Shown here piece by piece: positions 55,112 to 63,110 of a DNA stretch of 64,000 bases (position 1 is its first letter; every line of letters starts with the position of its first letter). Under the pieces are notes generated by a model. The model made no database searches. It saw nothing but the letters and a program-made list of their open reading frames with translations, and had not been told where the DNA came from. Source of the DNA: Shewanella avicenniae (lineage in GTDB: Bacteria > Pseudomonadota > Gammaproteobacteria > Enterobacterales > Shewanellaceae). The DNA lies in NCBI RefSeq assembly GCF_017354945.1, contig NZ_CP071503.1, positions 1,674,001 to 1,738,000 of the forward strand, read 5' to 3'. Made by a program: the position numbers and the translations under genes.

Positions 55112-55849
55112 TTGTCCCAAGTCAAATCTGCGTCCCATTGTGTCAATATGAGCTTAGTAACTAACCTAATCGCGTTTGTGGTGTTAGTGATTGGGATCGT
55201 CGTCGACAGTGCTATCTGTTTGAGTGTGGGGTTATTTGCGTTATCTGGTGCGATAACAAACTGGTTAGCGGTGTATATGTTGTTTGAACGTGTTCCCGGG
55301 CTTTATGGCTCTGGTGTTATCCCCGCGCGATTTGAAGCGTTTAAATCTGCCATTAGCACCATGATGATGGAACAATTTTTCTCTCTAGAAAACATCGATA
55401 AATTCATTCGCAATAAAAATGCGGCGCCAAAGCTAGATGTGGCCGCCTTACTCAGCAAAATTGATTTAGCGCCCGCCTTTGACGCGCTGGTGGCGACAGT
55501 GGCCCAATCCTCATTGGGGAGCATGTTGGCCATGTTTGGTGGTGCTGATGCCTTGACGCCGTTAAAGCAGCCATTCATTGAAAAAATGCAGGATTCGCTA
55601 CGAGACATTGCCGATGGCGAGGAGTTTGCTGGACTATTGCGCCAGCAACTTGAACAGCCAAATGTAATGGCGAACATGCGTGAGCAAATCCAACTTATCG
55701 TTGACCAACGTCTAGCAGAATTAACCCCTAAACTGGTTAAAGATATTGTGCAGCGGATGATCCGCGAGCACCTCGGATGGCTAGTAGTATGGGGCGGCGT
55801 GTTTGGTGGTTTGATTGGTTTGGTCAGCGGTATTATTCAACAACTGTAA
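55112..55849 (+). CDS. DUF445 family membrane protein
   Basis: A DUF445 protein with membrane segments at the N-terminus (LVTNLIAFVVLVIGIVVD, LSVGLFALSGAITNWLAVYMLF) and C-terminus (WLVVWGGVFGGLIGLVSGII) and a soluble helical middle. The family motif NWLAVYMLFERVPGLYGSGVIPARFE is clear. I favour TTG 55112, since GGAGGAG lies eight bases before it; ATG 55049 (267 codons) has no SD, and ATG 55148 is a third option. Function of the family is unknown. The next gene follows at 9 bases. Confidence 0.8.
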   Translation: MSQVKSASHCVNMSLVTNLIAFVVLVIGIVVDSAICLSVGLFALSGAITNWLAVYMLFERVPGLYGSGVIPARFEAFKSAISTMMMEQFFSLENIDKFIRNKNAAPKLDVAALLSKIDLAPAFDALVATVAQSSLGSMLAMFGGADALTPLKQPFIEKMQDSLRDIADGEEFAGLLRQQLEQPNVMANMREQIQLIVDQRLAELTPKLVKDIVQRMIREHLGWLVVWGGVFGGLIGLVSGIIQQL

Positions 55850-55858
55850 GGAGTGCTT

Positions 55859-56197
55859 ATGCCTCATGTGATCATCGAGTATTCAGCCAATGTTGCGGAT
55901 GAACTGGATATTGCTGAATTGGTTCAAACGGCGCACAAAGCTGCGATTGCGACTGGACTGTTTAATCCAGATGCAGTTAAAAGCAGGGCGCATCAGTGTC
56001 ATCATTTCACCTTAGGCACCGGCAAAATTGACAGTTTTATTCATATCAATGTGCGGATGTTGCCAGGCCGTACCTTGGAGCAGCAACAACTGCTGACTCA
56101 AACCCTGTTTGATGCGGTTAATGCCTTTGCGCCTGCGGTTGGCGGCTTATCGGTTGAGACGACCGACCTCGCCAGCGAAAGCTATCGCAAAAAGTAG
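55859..56197 (+). CDS. 5-carboxymethyl-2-hydroxymuconate isomerase-like protein
   Basis: A 112-residue tautomerase-fold protein starting MPHVIIEYSANVAD at ATG 55859; the proline after the start methionine is the catalytic base in this superfamily. It matches the CHMI (HpaF) family of homoprotocatechuate breakdown. No other hpa gene is nearby, so it may serve another keto-enol reaction. It is close behind the DUF445 gene and probably in the same transcript. Confidence 0.82.
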   Translation: MPHVIIEYSANVADELDIAELVQTAHKAAIATGLFNPDAVKSRAHQCHHFTLGTGKIDSFIHINVRMLPGRTLEQQQLLTQTLFDAVNAFAPAVGGLSVETTDLASESYRKK

Positions 56198-56207
56198 GCT
56201 TTCACAC

Positions 56208-56414
56208 GTGAAGTCTTTGGATTATTCCGACCAAGATTGCCGTTCGCCTTGTGTGCGCAACTGCTGTTTGGACGACAATGATATCTGTTTAGGCTGCGGT
56301 CGCAGCCTAACGGAGATCCGTGATTGGCATGATGCTTCAAACGCAGAAAAACTCACTATCTTGCGTAACAGTCGCCTACGATTGTCACAACGCAAATTTT
56401 CGACTGGCGAGTAG
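56208..56414 (+). CDS. DUF1289 family protein
   Basis: A 68-residue protein from GTG 56208: CRSPCVRNCCLDDNDICLGCGRSLTEIRDW. The cysteine pattern CxxxC(x)3-4C...CxGCGR is DUF1289, a small probable metal-binding domain. The start is 10 bases past the preceding stop, and the frame further upstream lies inside the isomerase gene, so it is not used. Function is unknown. Confidence 0.85.
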   Translation: MKSLDYSDQDCRSPCVRNCCLDDNDICLGCGRSLTEIRDWHDASNAEKLTILRNSRLRLSQRKFSTGE

Positions 56415-56577
56415 CTCATCGTCGAGTGTTACACCGAATTAATTGTTTTTACTCACCAGTTAGACCTTGAATCAGTGTTAACTATTGCGGCATATCTTAA
56501 AAGTTCTAGATTTTATCACTATCAGGCAGTTTGATAATTTATTGCTGATTAAATAATAACCAGTTAACTCCGTCTCC

Positions 56578-56606
56578 CTTGAAAACAAAATTAGTTACCC
56601 CATCTA
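56578..56606 (+). promoter_or_regulatory. Sigma-32 heat-shock promoter of ibpA
   Basis: CTTGAAA at 56578-56584, 13 bases, then CCCCATCTA at 56598-56606, an almost perfect match to the RpoH consensus (CTTGAAA-N11-16-CCCCATNT). Transcription should start near 56612. Confidence 0.92.
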
Positions 56607-56611
56607 ATTAT

Positions 56612-56636
56612 TGTGGCAGCGAAGAGCGCTACCACA
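56612..56636 (+). repeat. First hairpin of the ibpA leader
   Basis: TGTGG and AGCG pair with CGCT and CCACA around AAGAG. It would be the 5'-most structure of the heat-shock mRNA. A second stem, GACCG/CGGTC, follows at about 56646-56665. Confidence 0.6.
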
Positions 56637-56707
56637 AATCCAAAAGACCGTGCCATTGGGCGGTCATATCTCAACTAGGGTGCGAAACTTCGGCCCGGAA
56701 AATTTTA

Positions 56708-56728
56708 CATATTGCTTACGAGGATATG
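56708..56728 (+). promoter_or_regulatory. ROSE-type RNA thermometer hairpin masking the ibpA ribosome binding site
   Basis: CATATTGCT (56708-56716), a TACG loop, and AGGATATG (56721-56728) form a nine-pair stem with one G left unpaired. The UUGCU opposite AGGA is the U(U/C)GCU motif of ROSE elements, in which a G-G pair and weak pairs melt on heating. AGGA is the Shine-Dalgarno sequence of ibpA, seven bases before its ATG at 56732. Confidence 0.85.
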
Positions 56729-56731
56729 AGT

Positions 56732-57184
56732 ATGCGTAATTATGATTTAACTCCACTTTATCGCAGTGCCATTGGTTTTGATCGTCTGGCTCGTATGGCA
56801 GAAAATGCTGCCGCCAACAATGGTAATGCAGGCTACCCTCCGTACAACATCGAACTTCTCGGTGACAACCAATATCGCATCACTATGGCGGTTGCAGGGT
56901 TTGCCATGGAAGAGTTGGAGATCACCAGCGAAGGTGAAAAACTGGTGGTAAAAGGCACTAAAGCTGAGCAACAACCGGAGCGTCAATACCTGTATCAAGG
57001 CATTGCCGAACGCGGATTTGAGCGTACATTCCAGTTGGCTGACTACGTCACTGTATCGGGCGCCCATCTCGAAAACGGCTTGTTGAATATCGACTTAGTG
57101 CGTGAAATTCCCGAGGCGATGAAACCTCGCAAAATTGAGATCGGCTCAGGTAAAGTATTGGAAGCCGAACTGCAAAGCGAATAA
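56732..57184 (+). CDS. ibpA: Small heat-shock protein IbpA (Hsp20)
   Basis: A 150-residue Hsp20 protein starting [19 protein letters not shown], the IbpA N-terminus. The alpha-crystallin domain covers about residues 35-125 ([72 protein letters not shown]), with the C-terminal IEI anchor motif. It holds unfolded proteins for DnaK/ClpB. An ATG two codons earlier is too close to AGGA. Expression should be doubly temperature-controlled by the sigma-32 promoter and the leader thermometer. Confidence 0.95.
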   Translation: MRNYDLTPLYRSAIGFDRLARMAENAAANNGNAGYPPYNIELLGDNQYRITMAVAGFAMEELEITSEGEKLVVKGTKAEQQPERQYLYQGIAERGFERTFQLADYVTVSGAHLENGLLNIDLVREIPEAMKPRKIEIGSGKVLEAELQSE

Positions 57185-57206
57185 GCTAAGCGCATTCGCG
57201 TCGTAC

Positions 57207-57231
57207 AAAGCCAGTCTTCGTGACTGGCTTT
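57207..57231 (+). terminator. Hairpin after ibpA
   Basis: AAAGCCAGTC pairs with GACTGGCTTT around a TTCGT loop; the following T run is short (TTTGTCGTTT), so termination may be partial. Confidence 0.6.
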
Positions 57232-57264
57232 GTCGTTTAATCCCTTTTTAAAAATGAGGTGGCT

Positions 57265-58110
57265 ATGTCTCACGAGTCGTTGCTTTGTTATCACACTACT
57301 GCGGTGTTAACTGGCACTGAGTTTACAGAGCAGTTTTCGCAGTTGCTCAATGACACGTCCAGTTGGTTGAGATTCACGGTTAGCCAAGGCAACGTTTGCG
57401 TTTATAAAGACGGTGAAACTATCGTGCTAAGCCACGCCAACCCGAGCAATGAGATCGCTACTAACGCATTGGGCGATGAAGTGAGCACTTCCGATGACGC
57501 GCTAATACAAGTTGATTGTATGTGTACTGCTGAAGATTACTATGCGAAGAAATACCAACTGACCCGCACACATTCTGAAGTGATTGCCGCATTACCTTAT
57601 TTGCACGGCGGCAAAGCATTAGATTTGGGCTGTGGTAATGGTCGCAACAGCTTGTATTTGAAGTTGAACGACTTTGAGCTGCAGGGCTATGATCGCAACG
57701 AGCTTAGTGTTGCCAATTTGAATCGCATCATCGCCGCGGAACAGTTATCGGGGATCAATGCGGCAGTTCAAGATCTTTCTTCATTACAAATCACCGGCGA
57801 ATATGATTTTATACTGTCGACAGTGGTGATGATGTTTCTGCAGCCTGAAACTGTGCCACAACTGATTGCGCAGATGCAGCAGCACACTAAAAGCGGTGGT
57901 TTGAATTTGATTGTGTCGGCGATGGATACCGCAGACTATCCATGTACGGTAGGGTTCCCGTTCCGTTTTAAAGAGAACGAACTGCTTAACTACTACGCCG
58001 GTTGGGACATAGTGAAATACAACGAAAACGTTGGCGAATTGCATAAACTCGACGAGCAAGGAAACCGGATTAAACTTCGGTTTGCAACAATCTTGGCGCG
58101 TAAATGCTGA
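57265..58110 (+). CDS. tehB: TehB-like SAM-dependent methyltransferase
   Basis: A 281-residue protein from ATG 57265 (GAGGT before it). The N-terminal 80 residues form a DUF1971-type beta domain ([23 protein letters not shown]), and the C-terminal methyltransferase has [15 protein letters not shown] and [14 protein letters not shown]. This two-part layout is that of Haemophilus TehB, which methylates tellurite and protects against oxidants. The gene is alone; no tehA is nearby. Confidence 0.88.
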   Translation: MSHESLLCYHTTAVLTGTEFTEQFSQLLNDTSSWLRFTVSQGNVCVYKDGETIVLSHANPSNEIATNALGDEVSTSDDALIQVDCMCTAEDYYAKKYQLTRTHSEVIAALPYLHGGKALDLGCGNGRNSLYLKLNDFELQGYDRNELSVANLNRIIAAEQLSGINAAVQDLSSLQITGEYDFILSTVVMMFLQPETVPQLIAQMQQHTKSGGLNLIVSAMDTADYPCTVGFPFRFKENELLNYYAGWDIVKYNENVGELHKLDEQGNRIKLRFATILARKC

Positions 58111-58134
58111 GTTTTTGATGCTGTCATTCATTAA

Positions 58135-58170
58135 AAAACCCGCTTTACTTGAGCAAGTAGCGCGGGTTTT
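58135..58170. terminator. Bidirectional terminator between tehB and cysK
   Basis: AAAACCCGC pairs with GCGGGTTTT and an inner TACTT with AAGTA around GAGC, with A and T runs on both sides. Confidence 0.85.
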
Positions 58171-58190
58171 GTCTTCTAAGCCGAAATGAA

Positions 58191-59159
58191 TTACTGCACG
58201 TTTTCCAAGTCGCCGAATTGACCGACGAACAGTGGTGAAGTCAAATAACGTTCTGCGGCGGATGGCAGGATGACAACAATCTGTTTACCAGCAAACTCTG
58301 GTAATTCAGAGATGCGGTTCGCGGCTACAACTGCAGCACCTGAAGAGATACCCACAAGAATACCTTCTTCCTTCATCAAGCGATGCGCCATTGCGATGGC
58401 TTCATCACTGGTCACAGGTTCAACGCGGTCAATAAGTTCCAGATCTAGGTTGCCCGGAATAAACCCAGCGCCAATACCTTGGATTTTGTGCGGGCCTGGT
58501 TGTACAGGCTGACCCGCTAGGGTTTGGGCGATAACCGGTGATTCTGCTGGCTCAACAGCTACAGAAGTAATTGCTTTACCTTGCACTTTCTTAATATAGC
58601 GGCTGATACCAGTAATAGTACCGCCAGTACCCACGCCTGCGACGATGACATCAACATTACCATCGGTGGCATCCCAAATTTCAGGACCGGTAGTTTTCTC
58701 GTGGATCTCTGGGTTCGCAGGGTTAGAGAACTGCTGCAGAATAATATATTTTTCTGGGTCGGCTTGACGCAGTTCTTCTGCTTTTTCAATCGCGCCTTTC
58801 ATGCCTTTTGCGCCTTCAGTTAGCACTAGGTTAGCGCCAAGTGCTTTTAGCAGCTTACGACGTTCTAGGCTCATGGTATTCGGCATGGTCAGGGTAAGTT
58901 TATAACCGCGGGCTGCTGCTACATAGGCAAGCGCAATACCGGTATTGCCTGAAGTTGGCTCAATCAGTTCCTTGTCTTTAGTGAGCAGGCCTTTCTTCTC
59001 AGCGTCCCAAATCATGTTGGCACCGATACGGCATTTTACGCTGAAGCTTGGGTTACGGGATTCAACTTTGGCTAGCACATTGCCGTTGCTAACACGATTT
59101 AAACGCACCAAAGGCGTGTTACCGATGGTATATGAATTGTCTTCGAAGATTTTGCTCAT
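58191..59159 (-). CDS. cysK: Cysteine synthase A
   Basis: A 322-residue PLP enzyme with the Schiff-base lysine K42 ([12 protein letters not shown]), the PLP-phosphate loop VGTGGTITG and the substrate loop [13 protein letters not shown]. It forms cysteine from O-acetylserine and sulfide in the cytosol. The cysZ gene lies 3 kb to the right on the same strand, separated by the GGDEF-EAL gene. No CysB site was identified. Confidence 0.97.
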   Translation of the reverse strand: MSKIFEDNSYTIGNTPLVRLNRVSNGNVLAKVESRNPSFSVKCRIGANMIWDAEKKGLLTKDKELIEPTSGNTGIALAYVAAARGYKLTLTMPNTMSLERRKLLKALGANLVLTEGAKGMKGAIEKAEELRQADPEKYIILQQFSNPANPEIHEKTTGPEIWDATDGNVDVIVAGVGTGGTITGISRYIKKVQGKAITSVAVEPAESPVIAQTLAGQPVQPGPHKIQGIGAGFIPGNLDLELIDRVEPVTSDEAIAMAHRLMKEEGILVGISSGAAVVAANRISELPEFAGKQIVVILPSAAERYLTSPLFVGQFGDLENVQ

Positions 59160-59527
59160 AGCTCAATAGCTCCTTGAATTTTTCACTACTAAGCATAATG
59201 CTCGTAGCGATGATGAGAAGTGAAACTTTGATCTTGTATATTCTATTTGGTTATTAGGTTTTAGTTAGTTATGTCAATAGTCAGCAATAGCAGCGGTCGT
59301 GGGTCATTTCTATTGAAGTAACACCATTAGATAGGACTAATTGGTGAATAGTTAACATGAGAAAATCGAGCCCAGTTCACATTATTATTACTCAAAATAT
59401 TCACACGCTCATAAGATAACAGGTACTATGAAATGTGGTGAAGTACGCAGCTATCACCAGTAGGATGTTGTTTTCCTCTGTATCACGTTCGATACTCAGC
59501 GCTGATATGTTTGACAAGGAAGCTCGC
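59160..59527. other. Intergenic region without a gene
   Basis: About 370 AT-rich bases between divergent cysK and the GGDEF-EAL gene. Only very short frames are present and none has a ribosome binding site. Promoters for both genes must be here but were not placed. Confidence 0.4.
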
Positions 59528-62098
59528 ATGTCACTAAGTACCAAATTTTTGATTGCGGTACTCTTTGTTTTCCTCGCCGGATTTGGGCTGATACAGCTGC
59601 TGATGTATCACCATATTAAGCATGAAACAGAGCAAGAACTGCTAGAGTCAGCAGACCGAGTCAGATCAGTGCTGATGTCAGTGCGACGGATATATCAGCA
59701 CCAATTTTTAGAGAGCGGCTTACCGCTCAACCATGACACCATTGGCTTTCTACCCGCACATGCCCTCGGTAAAATTTCGCGCGATCTGAGTAACTGGAAC
59801 AATTCTGGTTTTTCATTTAACAACGTTTCCGATCAACCTCGTAATCCGTTACATGCCGCTGATGCCGTTGAGCAACAAGCAATTGACTTTTTTCGACGTA
59901 ACCCCACTGTCGAAACCCACTTCATGCCTTTTGAAAATGCCGCGGGCGAGCTGTTTTATCATTATGCTAAACCCATATGGGTTGAAGCATATTGCCTCAA
60001 TTGTCACGGCAGCAAAGCAACCGCACCCGAAACCATCAAAGATACCTATGATTCCGCTTATGATTATAAAGTCGGTGATTTACGCGGCATTATCAGTATT
60101 AAAGTCCCCGGTAAACGGGTGAAAGACAGCATCAAGCATATGTTTGGTATTCAATTGGGGTGGATGGGCGCTTCAAGTGTGCTGGTGGCGTTAATTGTGC
60201 TTTGGTTATTGCGCCGCAACGTGATCAAACCGCTCGGTAGTTTACGTGAAGCAATGCGACAAATTCAGATTGGCTCATCTCATGGCCCGATGTTGCTCAA
60301 CAGCTTACCGCGAGAATTCATCGATATTGCGAAAACCTTTAATGAGATGACCTCTAGTATGGCCTCTAAGGACACGGCGCTCATTGAAAGTGAACTGCGC
60401 TATCGCAAGTTGGTGCAGTTGGCGCAAGAAGGGGTGATTCAAACCGATGCCAAGGGCAACATTGCCTATTGGAACAAAGGCGCTGAAAAGATTTTTGGCT
60501 ATAGCGAGAAAGAAATTCAAGGCAAACCGATTTCAGTATTAGTGCCATATGATTCGCGCGCTAAACATCATGCTGGGATGCAAAGTACATTTGATAGCAG
60601 CATGCAGCCATTCGTCGGTAAGATTGTTGAAGTGCCCGCGCTGCGTAAAAACGGTTCTGAAATTCGGGTGGAATTATCGATAACCAGCTGGATGATGAAG
60701 TACGACGCCGTCTATGTAGCGGTTATTCGTGATGTAACTGAACGTAAACAGGCAGAAGAGCAGATCCGCCATCTGGCTTTTTACGATTCACTGACGAACT
60801 TGCCCAATCGCCGTATGCTGATGGATCAGTTCCGTATCGAGTTGGAAACCAGTGTTGAAACCGGCCAGTACGGGGCGGTATTGATGGCGGATCTTGATAA
60901 CTTTAAAGCACTGAATGATACCTGTGGCCATGGTATGGGTGATCTGTTACTGATTGAGGTTGCACGGCGGATGAAGAATGCCGTGTCAGCCTCACACACA
61001 GTGGCGCGTCTTGGTGGTGATGAATTTATTATTTTGATGGATAGCCTTGGCACGGATCGCAAGCGAGCGTATCAAGAAGCGTTAGATATCGCACGAACCG
61101 TCAAAAGCCGAATTCTGCAGCCGTATCGCTTAGCTAGCGAGCTAACCGATTACAGCTGTACCGTCAGTATCGGCGTGGCTTTGTTCCAAGGGGATAAAGA
61201 ATCAATCGACATGTTAATGACCCATGTGGACATGGCGCTTTATAAGGCAAAAGATGCCGGGCGGGATGTGATTAAATTCTTCGACAATAGTATTCAGCAA
61301 GAGATTGCCCAACGTCACGTCATCGAAAGTGCCTTAAGACGAGCAGAGTCGTTAAATCAATTTGTGCTTTATTATCAGCCACAAACTGATGCGAATGGCC
61401 GTTTGGTGGGTACCGAAGCTTTGATTCGTTGGTTTAAAGAAGACAATAAAATGGTGTCTCCAGGCGAATTTATTCCTGTGGCTGAGCAATCCGGCTTAAT
61501 CGAAATGATTGGTAGTTGGGTGATTAATGCCGCGTGTCTACAAATTGTCGCTTGGGAGGCAGCAGGTATTCCCCCTGAAATAAAAGTCGCGGTTAACGTT
61601 AGCGCGCATCAATTTGGTCATGTGAATTTTGTGTCGGAATTGCTGATGTCGCTGTCTATCACTGGAGCCGATCCGTCGCGGCTTAAAATTGAACTGACTG
61701 AAAGTGCCATTTTGCAAGATATTGAGGTGGCCAAAGAAAAAATCCTCAGGCTAAAAGCGGCTGGTATTCGCTTCTCCTTAGATGATTTCGGCACGGGATA
61801 CTCTTCTCTGTCGTACTTAAAACAGCTTCCAGTTGATCAGTTGAAAATTGACCAATCATTCGTGCGTGATATTACCGAAGATGAAAGTGATGCCGCCATC
61901 GTGCAAGCGATTTTGGCGATTTGCGTATCACTGGATATAGAAGCAATTGCAGAAGGGGTGGAGACAGAAGAACAACTTCAGTTTTTACTGAAACATGGCT
62001 GTCGCCGCTTCCAAGGATACTTCTTCGGTAAACCTATGCCAGCATGTGAGTTAGAAGAGCTCTTTTTTACTGATTTAAAACAGAAAATTATCAGTTAA
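59528..62098 (+). CDS. Heme-sensor GGDEF-EAL protein (DUF3365 - HAMP - PAS - GGDEF - EAL)
   Basis: An 856-residue membrane protein from ATG 59528 (AAGGA seven bases before it). A first membrane helix (FLIAVLFVFLAGFGLIQLL) is followed by a periplasmic DUF3365/Tll0287-like domain with a c-type heme motif C156-LNC159-H160. A second membrane helix (about 208-228) leads to a HAMP region, then PAS (RKLVQLAQEGVIQTDAKGNIAYWNKGAEKIFGYS), then GGDEF at 496-500 and EAL at 630-632 (TEALIRWF). Both catalytic signatures are intact, so it could make or break c-di-GMP. The heme would suit redox or gas sensing. Confidence 0.9.
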   Translation: MSLSTKFLIAVLFVFLAGFGLIQLLMYHHIKHETEQELLESADRVRSVLMSVRRIYQHQFLESGLPLNHDTIGFLPAHALGKISRDLSNWNNSGFSFNNVSDQPRNPLHAADAVEQQAIDFFRRNPTVETHFMPFENAAGELFYHYAKPIWVEAYCLNCHGSKATAPETIKDTYDSAYDYKVGDLRGIISIKVPGKRVKDSIKHMFGIQLGWMGASSVLVALIVLWLLRRNVIKPLGSLREAMRQIQIGSSHGPMLLNSLPREFIDIAKTFNEMTSSMASKDTALIESELRYRKLVQLAQEGVIQTDAKGNIAYWNKGAEKIFGYSEKEIQGKPISVLVPYDSRAKHHAGMQSTFDSSMQPFVGKIVEVPALRKNGSEIRVELSITSWMMKYDAVYVAVIRDVTERKQAEEQIRHLAFYDSLTNLPNRRMLMDQFRIELETSVETGQYGAVLMADLDNFKALNDTCGHGMGDLLLIEVARRMKNAVSASHTVARLGGDEFIILMDSLGTDRKRAYQEALDIARTVKSRILQPYRLASELTDYSCTVSIGVALFQGDKESIDMLMTHVDMALYKAKDAGRDVIKFFDNSIQQEIAQRHVIESALRRAESLNQFVLYYQPQTDANGRLVGTEALIRWFKEDNKMVSPGEFIPVAEQSGLIEMIGSWVINAACLQIVAWEAAGIPPEIKVAVNVSAHQFGHVNFVSELLMSLSITGADPSRLKIELTESAILQDIEVAKEKILRLKAAGIRFSLDDFGTGYSSLSYLKQLPVDQLKIDQSFVRDITEDESDAAIVQAILAICVSLDIEAIAEGVETEEQLQFLLKHGCRRFQGYFFGKPMPACELEELFFTDLKQKIIS

Positions 62099-62100
62099 TA

Positions 62101-62120
62101 ACGCCCTGTTGCCAGGGCGT
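62101..62120. terminator. Short hairpin between convergent GGDEF-EAL and cysZ genes
   Basis: ACGCCCTGTTGCCAGGGCGT has arms ACGCCCTG and CAGGGCGT. No T run follows in either direction, so it may be a weak or processing structure. Confidence 0.4.
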
Positions 62121-62134
62121 CAACAGCTAACATG

Positions 62135-62905
62135 TTATTCGGGCGCCACTCGCGCGTTGCGATAAACCTCGCGGTATTTATCAACCCACATTGCCGTTGC
62201 GCCACAGATGGCCACCGGCATTACGATAAAATTCACTATCGGAATCATTGAAAACAACGTGGCGGCCACGCCGAAACTCATGCTGCTGCCTTTAGTTTGC
62301 TTAAGGGCAAACTTCATATCGTTAAAGGGCACCTTATGGTTATCAAACGGGTAATCGCAGTATTGAACTGCCATCATCCAAGCACTGAATAAAAACCAAA
62401 TAATTGGAAACAGCGTTTGGCCAACCAGCGGAATGAAGAACAAAATCAATACCAGCAGTGCGCGCGGCAGGTAGTACTTGAGCTTTTGCCACTCGCGCCC
62501 AAACACTCTCGGCAAATCTTTGATGGCATCCATTGCCCCGCCAGTATTTAGCGGTTTTCCGGTGAGCAATTGTTCGACTTTTTCGGCCAATAAGCCGTTA
62601 AATGGCGCGGCTATCCAGTTCATGATGGAGCTGAACACAAAGGAAAACACCACTAACAGTGCGAGAATCACTAGTGGCCATAATACAAAGCTAATCCAAT
62701 CAAGCCAGCTAGGTACCGATTTATCTACCCAATGCATTAACTCGGACAGGTAGTTAACTGCTAACACTAATGCACCTGAAAATAGCAGCAAATTGACGAG
62801 TAACGGCACCACCACAAACCGCCGTAATCCTGGGCGACGGATCAGACTAAAGCCATCCATAAAATATTGAATGCCGCTTTTGGCGGCATTAGGGGTCGAC
62901 AACAT
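62135..62905 (-). CDS. cysZ: Sulfate transporter CysZ
   Basis: A 256-residue inner-membrane protein from ATG 62903-62905 (GGGAG before it); the longer frame to 62974 is not supported. It has several hydrophobic segments (VVVPLLVNLLLFSGALVLAV, WISFVLWPLVILALLVVFSFVFSSI in parts) and the family blocks IAAPFNGLLAEKVEQLLTG and WMMAVQYCDYPFDNHKV. CysZ supplies sulfate for cysteine synthesis. cysK 3 kb away supports the role. Confidence 0.93.
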   Translation of the reverse strand: MLSTPNAAKSGIQYFMDGFSLIRRPGLRRFVVVPLLVNLLLFSGALVLAVNYLSELMHWVDKSVPSWLDWISFVLWPLVILALLVVFSFVFSSIMNWIAAPFNGLLAEKVEQLLTGKPLNTGGAMDAIKDLPRVFGREWQKLKYYLPRALLVLILFFIPLVGQTLFPIIWFLFSAWMMAVQYCDYPFDNHKVPFNDMKFALKQTKGSSMSFGVAATLFSMIPIVNFIVMPVAICGATAMWVDKYREVYRNARVAPE

Positions 62906-63110
62906 AATACGCTCCCTAAACATGCTTAAAATGAAGTCATGATTGTGATGAACTGCACGTGGTAACACAAGCAAAATGGTGCGTTAAATCTAAAAAAAGG
63001 TTACAAAATACAGCAGCTTTGTTAAAGTGAATTCACAACTATAATCGGCGTTATTTCAGCTTTCTGACGTCAATAATCACTTCATCTACGCGATTGGCAT
63101 TCGGCAACTC

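Noticed and set aside
55859-56197. Part of a homoprotocatechuate (hpa) degradation cluster
   Set aside because: Only an isomerase-like gene is present; none of the other pathway genes is nearby.
56579-56731. N-terminal extension of ibpA by about 50 codons
   Set aside because: It begins inside the -35 element of the sigma-32 promoter and runs through the leader hairpins.
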